Assembly (NCBI GenBank): GCA_020746995.1
Contig: JAGPXD010000006.1
Coordinates: 806,001 to 870,000 of the forward strand
Source of the DNA: Plectosphaerella cucumerina
Lineage: Eukaryota; Ascomycota; Sordariomycetes; Glomerellales; Plectosphaerellaceae
DNA length: 64,000 bases
Reading direction: 5' to 3'
Under the pieces are notes generated by a model. The model was not told the origin of the DNA, made no database searches, and worked only from the letters and a program-made list of their open reading frames with translations. The position numbers and the translations under genes are program-made. Positions 57,358 to 64,000 of the stretch are shown in pieces (positions within the stretch are counted from its first letter, which is position 1; every line of letters begins with the position of its first letter).

Positions 57358-59754
57358 ATGGGTGCCTCTATTCGCATCCTGCTCATTGGCAACGGAGGCC
57401 GCGAGCACGCACTGGCATGGAAGCTCAGCCAGTCTCCGCTGGTCGAGTCCATCTATGCCGTCCCTGGCAATGGCGGCACTGCGACCTGCCCCAAGGTCAC
57501 CAACATCGATTCGGTCGCCGCCGATGACTACCCGGCGCTCGTCAACTTTGCCAAGTCCAACTCGATCAACCTTGTCGTTCCCGGCCCTGAGGCGCCCCTC
57601 GTGGATGGTGTCGAGTCGTTCTTCCGGGATGCGGCCATCCCCTGCTTCGGCCCTTCCCAAGAGGCTGCCAAGATGGAGGGCAGCAAGACCTTCTCCAAGG
57701 ATTTCATGAAGAAGCACAACATCCCGACTGCCGCGTACGAGAACTTCTCCGTCTACGAGGACGCCATCGCTTATCTTGACCGTATCAACCACGACGTTGT
57801 CATCAAGGCCACCGGCCTGGCCGCGGGCAAGGGTGTCATCATCCCCACAACGAAAGAGGAGGCCAAGGCGGCCGTCAAGCAGATCATGGTCGACAAGGCG
57901 TTTGGCTCCGCCGGGCAGGAGATCGTTATCGAGGAGTTCCTGACGGGCGACGAGCTCAGCATTCTCACATTCAGCGACGGCACCCACACCCTGTCCCTGC
58001 CGCCCGCACAGGACCACAAGCGGATAGGCGACGGAGATCAGGGCCCCAACACCGGTGGCATGGGCTGCTACGCGCCCACGACCATTGCCACGGATGCCTT
58101 GATCCGTCAGATTGAGGACGAGGTGGTCCAGCCCACCATCAAGGGCATGCGCGCCGATGGGTTCCCTTTCCGTGGCGTTCTCTTCACCGGCATCATGGTC
58201 ACCAGCAACGGGCCCAAGGTGCTGGAGTACAACGTGCGCTTCGGAGACCCGGAGACGCAAACCGTCCTTCCCCTGCTGTCGTCCGACACGGATCTGGCGG
58301 AGGTCATGATGGCCTGCACCGCTCACGAGGCCAGACTCGACTGCGTCAAGATCCGCGTTGAGCCCAAGTTCAGCGCAACGGTCGTGATTGCGGCCGGAGG
58401 ATACCCGGAGGCCTACGCCAAGGGCACGCCCATGAACGTCGCGGCGTCGACTTCGCCCGACATCACAGTCTTCCACGCGGGCACAAAGGTGTCGGCGGAC
58501 GGACAGCTCCAGACTGCCGGCGGACGTGTCATTGCGGTCAACGCCACCGCCGCCGAGTCCCTGGAGGCCGCCGTCAACAAGGCATACCAGGAGGGCATCA
58601 AGCTGATCCAGTTCGAGGGCATGTACTACCGCAAGGACATTGCCCACCGGGCGTTCCGCAAGAACTCCCCGTCGAGCAGGGAGGCGCTCACGTACGCCGG
58701 CGCCGGTGTCAGTGTCGATGCTGGCAACGAGTTTGTTGAGCGGATAAAGAAGGCGGTCAAGGCTACGAGGCAGCCTGGCGCCGACGCAGAGATTGGCGGC
58801 TTCGGTGGTGAGGTCGACCTGGCGGCGAGCGGGCTCCAGCTGGACAACGGCCAGCTGCCCATCCTGGTGGGAGCCATCGACGGCGTCGGCACCAAGCTCC
58901 TCGTCGCCCAGAAGACGGGCAAGCACGACACTGTGGGCATTGACCTGGTGGCCATGAACGTCAACGACCTTGTCGTGCAGGGCGCCCGCCCTCTGATGTT
59001 CCTCGACTACTACGGCTGCAGCAAGCTGGACCAGGCCACTGCTGCCTCGTTCGTCGAGGGCGTGGCCGCCGGTTGCATCGACGCCGGCTGCACGCTGGTG
59101 GGAGGCGAGACGGCGGAGATGCCGGGCATGTACCAGCAAGACGACTACGACGCGGCCGGCTGCGCTGTGGGCGTTATGTCGGGCAGCGAGAGGCTGCCGC
59201 GGACGGCAGACATGGTCTCGGGCGACGTGCTTCTCGGCCTCGCTTCCAACGGCGTCCACTCCAACGGCTTCTCCCTTGTGCGCAAGATTGTGGAGCGCGA
59301 GGGCCTGGCCTACAGCGATGCGGCACCCTGGAGCCCGTCACAGACGGTGGGCGAGAACCTCCTGACGCCGACGAGGATCTACGTCAAGAGCCTGAGGCAG
59401 GTGATCCAGACCGGTTCGGTCAAGGGCCTGGCCCACATCACGGGCGGCGGTCTCATCGACAACGTGCCCCGGATGCTGCCGGAGCAGCTGGCGGCCGAGA
59501 TCGACCTGACATCCTGGCCGGTCCCTGACGTCTTCAGGTGGCTCAAGAGGAGCGGCAATGTGGAGGCCCTGCAGATGTGCCGCACGTTCAACATGGGCAT
59601 CGGCATGGTGGCGGCGGTGGACGCCAGTGTCGCCCAGGAGGTGATTGCCGGGCTTGAGTCAAGGGGCGAGAAGGTGTTCCGCATCGGCCGCCTGGTGAAG
59701 CGGGATGGCGAGCACTGCGTCATGACCAATGTTGAGTCCGTCAACTGGGAGTGA
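57358..59754 (+). CDS. ADE5,7: bifunctional purine enzyme, GAR synthetase / AIR synthetase
   Basis: Cytosolic enzyme for two steps of purine synthesis: phosphoribosylamine-glycine ligase (step 2) and phosphoribosylformylglycinamidine cyclo-ligase (step 5). Intronless, 798 residues, close to yeast Ade5,7 (802). The GARS half (about 1-430) begins IRILLIGNGGREHALAWKLS, with the ATP-grasp block VIKATGLAAGKGVIIPTT, then GGMGCYAPT and VLEYNVRFGDPETQ. The AIRS half (about 440-798) begins LTYAGAGVSVDAGNEFVERI and includes GGFGGEVDL, GVGTKLLVAQ, MNVNDLVVQGARPLMFLDYY, GCTLVGGETAEMPGMY, HITGGGLIDN and FNMGIGMVAAVD. Start at 57358 matches the family N-terminus. A 656-codon antisense open frame in this gene is a codon-bias shadow. 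Confidence 0.97.
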   Translation: MGASIRILLIGNGGREHALAWKLSQSPLVESIYAVPGNGGTATCPKVTNIDSVAADDYPALVNFAKSNSINLVVPGPEAPLVDGVESFFRDAAIPCFGPSQEAAKMEGSKTFSKDFMKKHNIPTAAYENFSVYEDAIAYLDRINHDVVIKATGLAAGKGVIIPTTKEEAKAAVKQIMVDKAFGSAGQEIVIEEFLTGDELSILTFSDGTHTLSLPPAQDHKRIGDGDQGPNTGGMGCYAPTTIATDALIRQIEDEVVQPTIKGMRADGFPFRGVLFTGIMVTSNGPKVLEYNVRFGDPETQTVLPLLSSDTDLAEVMMACTAHEARLDCVKIRVEPKFSATVVIAAGGYPEAYAKGTPMNVAASTSPDITVFHAGTKVSADGQLQTAGGRVIAVNATAAESLEAAVNKAYQEGIKLIQFEGMYYRKDIAHRAFRKNSPSSREALTYAGAGVSVDAGNEFVERIKKAVKATRQPGADAEIGGFGGEVDLAASGLQLDNGQLPILVGAIDGVGTKLLVAQKTGKHDTVGIDLVAMNVNDLVVQGARPLMFLDYYGCSKLDQATAASFVEGVAAGCIDAGCTLVGGETAEMPGMYQQDDYDAAGCAVGVMSGSERLPRTADMVSGDVLLGLASNGVHSNGFSLVRKIVEREGLAYSDAAPWSPSQTVGENLLTPTRIYVKSLRQVIQTGSVKGLAHITGGGLIDNVPRMLPEQLAAEIDLTSWPVPDVFRWLKRSGNVEALQMCRTFNMGIGMVAAVDASVAQEVIAGLESRGEKVFRIGRLVKRDGEHCVMTNVESVNWE

Positions 59755-62700
59755 TGGATGTTTGAGTCACATGTCAGAGGGGGGATTATGACGCGGGGCT
59801 TGGTACAGCAAGGGAAGAAAGGGGCGGCGCAATTGGGACGGAACTTGGAGGTCAGGCTAGGTACGTAGGTCGGGGCCATGGTGCAAAAGCTGGATGTGTC
59901 TGCCTCCGTTCATTTTTGGGTCCAACAAATGGTAGATGCCGGACAATGTCTGGTTTGATTTCTCAAAGTTGGGTAAGAAGGTATGCCCACGCTGGGGAAA
60001 TTTCGAAGTGGATTTAAGTTTTGACCAAGTGTTGCTGGCATGATGCCATAGATAGACGCCCACGGCGCTTATTTGCGCTGGGACCATACAATATCAAATT
60101 CATTCTGCAGTTTGTGAAGCCAGCCATTCAACCTCTTTGTGCAGGTCAGTTACAGGCTTGCCAACCGCGGCATTCGAGATCAGTAAGCGCTGGTGAGAGC
60201 GAACCAAAATCCTCCCTCGGGAGGAACCGAGACACAGGAGGCCGTCTAGCGACTACCCGTACTAGTACAGCAGGCAGTCTGCTGCCCTGTCGATCTTGTT
60301 GTACTCGCCTTGCCTGCACTGGTGCCCGATGTATTGCATCAGCATGCGCCTTGTGCATCCAGTAGAACAAGGGCGGTTCCAGGTGCCTGTGCCAGTAGTG
60401 TACGTGCTACTGTAGTAATAGCGCCTAAGCGTGGCAAATGCATCTGGCTTCAGCATGCTTGTAGGCGCCGGCCATTGCAGCAGATGATACTTTTGACTTT
60501 GCTGGTCCAGGGCGCATTGCTCGTGTCTCCAACGAAGTGGACTGGTGGTTCAAGCTGCATGATCCGCTGCTATTGGCCAATATGGCTAGGCCTGTGTGGT
60601 CCAGTGGGTAATTTGACCTGTCAAAAGCTTGGATCGAACGCGACTTTTTCACATCCTGGACTCGGACGCGTTCGAGTCCGCGTCCCGGCCCCTGGCCACT
60701 GACAGGCGCCGATGACTGGTCGAGGACAACGGCCCAATCCAATTTCCACCGCCCACCGTTGCGCTACTCCAAAGCCGTTCTAGAGCAACGCGGGCTGGTG
60801 GGTGCCTCCTTGCTCCTGCATAACCAGGCGGGACCAGGGCCCAGGGGACGTGGGTTTCTCTACACCGATCATACCGGCCAAGCCGGCCGACCTTTTGAAG
60901 GTGTCCCCCAGGATGTACCCAGAGAGTTGGAGCGTCTCGACTGTTGGGGTTTCGAGCGCATTTCGGTGCCCGAGAGGGATGATCCATACAGGAAACCGGT
61001 GAGTGAGTGGGCGTTTTTGACAGATCTAGGTACAAGCAGGTACCTGCAATGGGAAACGACCTGACCAGGTGAGTAAGTCCCGCGTAAGTCCCCAACCGAC
61101 CGTACCCGCTCCCAAGTATCTGTACTGACTCCGTGGCAGGGGATGGACAGGTTGTTTGTTAGCCACGTCGTCTGGACTCTGCGGGGGCACCTCCCCTGTC
61201 GAACCCCGTTGGGACATGGGAGTCCCCTTGCTCGTTCGATCCAACCTCCTCGTCCCGACCGCTCTTTTTTCGAGACCTTCGGCCAAGGATAACAACCTCC
61301 TCACAGAACGGTACCCCGTCGCGCAAGTACCACAGCGGTAGCGCGCCATGACGATATGGGACGAACACAGACAAAGCCGAGAGACCACCATCCATCCACC
61401 CAGCCATCCAAGACGACGGAACCTCCAGGGGATTCGACGCAGGGGCAGGGCTCTCTAGCCTCTCGCGCTCGCGCTCGCCCAGGTCCAGCTGCATTGGCTC
61501 GCGCACTACGCATGCAAGCCGACTCCCCCATGCAGCTGTTCACCACCTCTGACTCGTCCTACGAAGCCGCCACCGCTACTTCTGGTGGACACGTTCGCCC
61601 CGCGAGCAGCGGATGGGAGGCCGGCAAGGCAGGGTCGGGGACGCGGGAGCGAGGATCGACCCCCAGGCCGGTGGGTGGTCCAGGGCAAGAGGTGGAAGGA
61701 AAAAAAGGAACAGCCGAACAGGAGAGGCTATGGCGCCGAAGCCCTGGGTAATTTCCTGGGTGGTCGTGATGTGATGATTGATGGTGAGCGAGCTCCGGCA
61801 CGGCCACGCGCCTCGCCTTTCAAGGTTGCCCGCCGCCCACCCCGTCCGTCTGCTTGCCCGCCGGTCCCCGACCAACTTGACCTCTTCTTTTCCCTTTCCA
61901 ACTTCTGGCGGAACCGAATCCAATCGTTCGGCCGCAACCTCGTCCTTCCTTCACTCTCGTTGTATCGCTTTCCATCAAGCGCCGCCGTCACTCTTTTGGC
62001 GCGCCTACACATGGCAGACACTCGTTCACCCTATTCTTGATCGTTTTTTTGGTTTCCTGTTGCCCTCTGGGCCCTTACACGCTCGTTCTCTGCGCGCTCT
62101 GCATTTCCTCTGGCCATCAAACTCGGCCAAGCTTATCGTCAGGCTTCGATCGATACCAAGGACATACACCCACACAACCTACTCGCCATCAGACCTTCCC
62201 ACATCCATCCGGGGTGTCATACTACTCGATAATATTGCATCTCTATCGCACACGAGACGTTTCGACTGCAGCCGGGCACTCGGCCGACCTCCCCCTTCGA
62301 CCACAAACCACAGGACACAGCCTCTGTCTGACTGACCCCTTGGGTGCGACCTATCCTGCCCACACTCACGCCGGCCTCTATCATATCCAGGCGGTCGTCC
62401 TCCAGTGGTATCTCTTGGCCTGCCTCGATCTCTCGCAGCCCCCATCACCACCATCAAACCCCCTTCTTCCTCCTTCCCATTTTTCCTCCTAGCTCTATTC
62501 TGGAGGCCACCATCGCCAGCCGCCCGACTACGAGAGACGATAGCGTTTCCCTTTTTGCTTCTTTTTATCCTTTCTTTCCCATCCATCGCACCATGTCGTG
62601 TGCCCCCCTGTCTTTGAGTGGACCGTTTCCCTGTTGCGCCTAGACACCGAGCTCCTCTTCCTCTCTCCCATTCATCCAACGGGGTGTCTTTCTACCCACT

Positions 62701-62933
62701 CAGAGAGGGAAACCATCTCCATATTCTGTTTCGTTTTCTTTCCCCTCCTCGGTTCGAGCGTGTCTTTGGACGACGTTGGTCGTCGTCGTCGTCGTCGCAG
62801 ACGCCCATCCGCGGCCTGACTCGTCAACACATTGGCATGTCAGGTGCACGAGTCGACCCAGCCGTTGCTCACTTACACACACAGTCTCGCCGCCGGTCGC
62901 TGGCGTCCACGCCGCCGCCGCCGTCGACGAGCA
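59755..62933. other. 3.2 kb gene-free region and leader of the last gene
   Basis: No supported gene. From about 61.8 kb to 62.93 kb the + strand is rich in C and T with many TCTC and TTCC tracts, as expected for a long leader of the gene starting at 62934. A CGT triplet run lies at 62781-62797 and an AGGTACCT palindrome at 61038-61045. Confidence 0.55.
62781..62797. repeat. CGT trinucleotide run
   Basis: Five to six CGT units in the putative leader, 137 bases before the start of the last gene. Confidence 0.8.
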
Positions 62934-64000
62934 ATGTCAGGCACCCCGCCCCGTGCCCAGCGAAGACCTCTGCATGAGAGATCCGGGTCGCACACCAACG
63001 CGCTCGCCGCCATCCGCGTCGTCCCCTACAGCCCGCCTCGACCTCTCAGCATCACGAGCAGCCATCGTCGGGACGCCTCGAACTCGACCTTGACCTCGAC
63101 CTCGGAAAAGCGACCAGGGCCTGCTGCCCCGAGCGCCGCCACCCATGGAGCATCGGCCTGCGAACCGTTCCCCAGCCATCTCGACCGGGACCACGATCGC
63201 GACCGCGACTCGTACCGGGGTAAGATTGCGGCCCATCACCCAAATCATGCCCTGGGTGCCGCGGCGCCCGCGACACTATCGCGGCCATTGGCGACGGCCC
63301 GGGGCCTTCACGTTTCAGGATCCAATGTGCCATCCCACCGCAGGAATCGCAGCTCGGGTCACCAGACAGCCCTGACCCCTGACAGGGCCGAGGCAGCCTC
63401 GCCCACCTCGCCCACACCGTCCACACGGATTGACGCACGGGATATTTCCCATCCTTATGCGTCATCTTACGCCCAGGGCCAGGAGCCTCCCAAGCCTTCC
63501 ACCTCTTCCACCTTGGGCATCGCCTCCCCCGGCGGCCGACCAGTCTCTCGCCGCCGCAACCTCATTACCGTCAATACCGGCAGGGGCACCTTTGCCGTCC
63601 AGCCCCTTTCGGCCACCCGACAGGGTCACGGCACAGCCGCATCGTCTTTTCAATCGCCGTCCCTGTCACTCTCGCTATCCACCCAGAGCTCATTCGAGCG
63701 CCTCTCCGACCTTTTCAGCAGCGACGGACGGCCCAGCACACCCCTGTCTACCTTGCCGGAACGAACCCCATCCCCTTGCACATCCTTGGAATCTCCTACG
63801 TCGAGATTGCTAGGCGGCGGTGATCACGTTGCGGGCTCGAGCTCCTCCCCCTGGAATTATCGCTTGGTGGGCGGCCTTCGCAAGGTGGCCGTCACGCCTG
63901 ATTCCAAGCAAAACCAGGCCCGGCCCCAACTCCAACCACATCCCCGGCCGCTCTCGTCGCACCCGTTCACCTTGTTAGACACCCGGCCGCCAGCAGCGAC
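62934..64000 (+). CDS. N-terminal part of a fungal protein of unknown function (cut by window edge)
   Basis: A frame opens at the ATG at 62934 and stays open to the window edge, more than 355 codons. It begins MSGTPPRAQRRPLHERSGSH, then AIRVVPYSPPRPLS. The visible part is Ser/Pro/Arg-rich and disordered. Two segments look conserved: RRNLITVNTGRGTFAV and SSPWNYRLVGGLRKVAVTPD. The combination TPPRAQRRPLHER...VPYSPPR...WNYxxVGGLRKV is familiar to me from large uncharacterised proteins of filamentous ascomycetes, but I cannot name a function. No intron is needed in this part. A kinase- or cell-cycle-type regulator rich in phosphorylation sites is possible but unsupported. Confidence 0.75.
   Translation, partial: MSGTPPRAQRRPLHERSGSHTNALAAIRVVPYSPPRPLSITSSHRRDASNSTLTSTSEKRPGPAAPSAATHGASACEPFPSHLDRDHDRDRDSYRGKIAAHHPNHALGAAAPATLSRPLATARGLHVSGSNVPSHRRNRSSGHQTALTPDRAEAASPTSPTPSTRIDARDISHPYASSYAQGQEPPKPSTSSTLGIASPGGRPVSRRRNLITVNTGRGTFAVQPLSATRQGHGTAASSFQSPSLSLSLSTQSSFERLSDLFSSDGRPSTPLSTLPERTPSPCTSLESPTSRLLGGGDHVAGSSSSPWNYRLVGGLRKVAVTPDSKQNQARPQLQPHPRPLSSHPFTLLDTRPPAA

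Noticed and set aside
57289..59259. 656-codon antisense open frame across ADE5,7
   Set aside because: Strong third-position GC bias of the real gene leaves the reverse frame free of stops; the translation has no domain and the sense strand is a complete known enzyme.
60590..60680. Possible tRNA-like segment
   Set aside because: Looked for A- and B-box words and cloverleaf pairing; the arms do not pair and no T-loop consensus is present. No other tRNA candidate was found by eye.

Overview
The window is nuclear DNA of a filamentous ascomycete, most likely a Sordariomycete. Genes are monocistronic. Most are split by short GT-AG introns of about 50-110 bases with CTNAC-like branch points. The content includes a Tup1/RCO-1 corepressor, a WOPR-family regulator of the Wor1/Ryp1/Sge1 type, an Mmm1 ERMES subunit, and ribosomal protein eL28, which budding yeast lacks. 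I see no operons, CRISPR arrays, rRNA or recognisable tRNA. I support 24 genes, the 5' end of a 25th that runs off the right edge, and two decayed gene remnants. Exon joins were worked out by eye and checked for reading-frame arithmetic and family conservation.

Layout, left to right. 1-11 kb: eL28 (-), a DUF2015/UPF0357 membrane protein (+), C-5 sterol desaturase ERG3 (-), Tup1/RCO-1 (+), RNase MRP subunit RMP1 (-). 12-24 kb: AVT-type vacuolar amino-acid transporter (+), Ran1/Ksp1-like kinase (-), then about 6.9 kb holding only a decayed minus-strand ORF and a decayed sugar-transporter remnant, then enolase-phosphatase UTR4 (+). 24.7-34 kb, compact housekeeping: BMT2 (-), uL23/RPL25 (+), TIM8 (-), a CorA-type magnesium transporter (-), signal peptidase subunit SPC1 (+), RBX1 (-). 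34.8-39 kb: a protein with a PNRC/Edc1-like decapping motif (+) and a UIM-containing TDP1 (+). 39-46 kb: gene-free DNA upstream of the WOPR regulator (+). 48-60 kb: cardiolipin synthase (+), MTO1 (-), VPS45 (-), MMM1 (+), RCE1 (-), ADE5,7 (+). The window ends in a long pyrimidine-rich leader and the N-terminus of an unidentified protein.

Two organisational themes stand out. Most neighbours alternate strand, giving convergent pairs as close as 61 bases and divergent pairs sharing 300-1200 base promoters; BMT2 (a 25S rRNA methyltransferase) and RPL25 share only 304 bases. In contrast, the three likely regulators (Tup1, the Ran1/Ksp1-like kinase, the WOPR factor) each sit next to 3-7 kb of gene-free, low-complexity upstream DNA. 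Mitochondrial genes are frequent: TIM8, CRD1, MTO1, and MMM1 at the ER-mitochondria contact.

I found no clearly new multigene system. The best leads are the WOPR gene's 7 kb control region with an overlapping upstream ORF, the putative decapping activator, two 51-base introns that keep the frame open, and the decaying locus at 21-23 kb.
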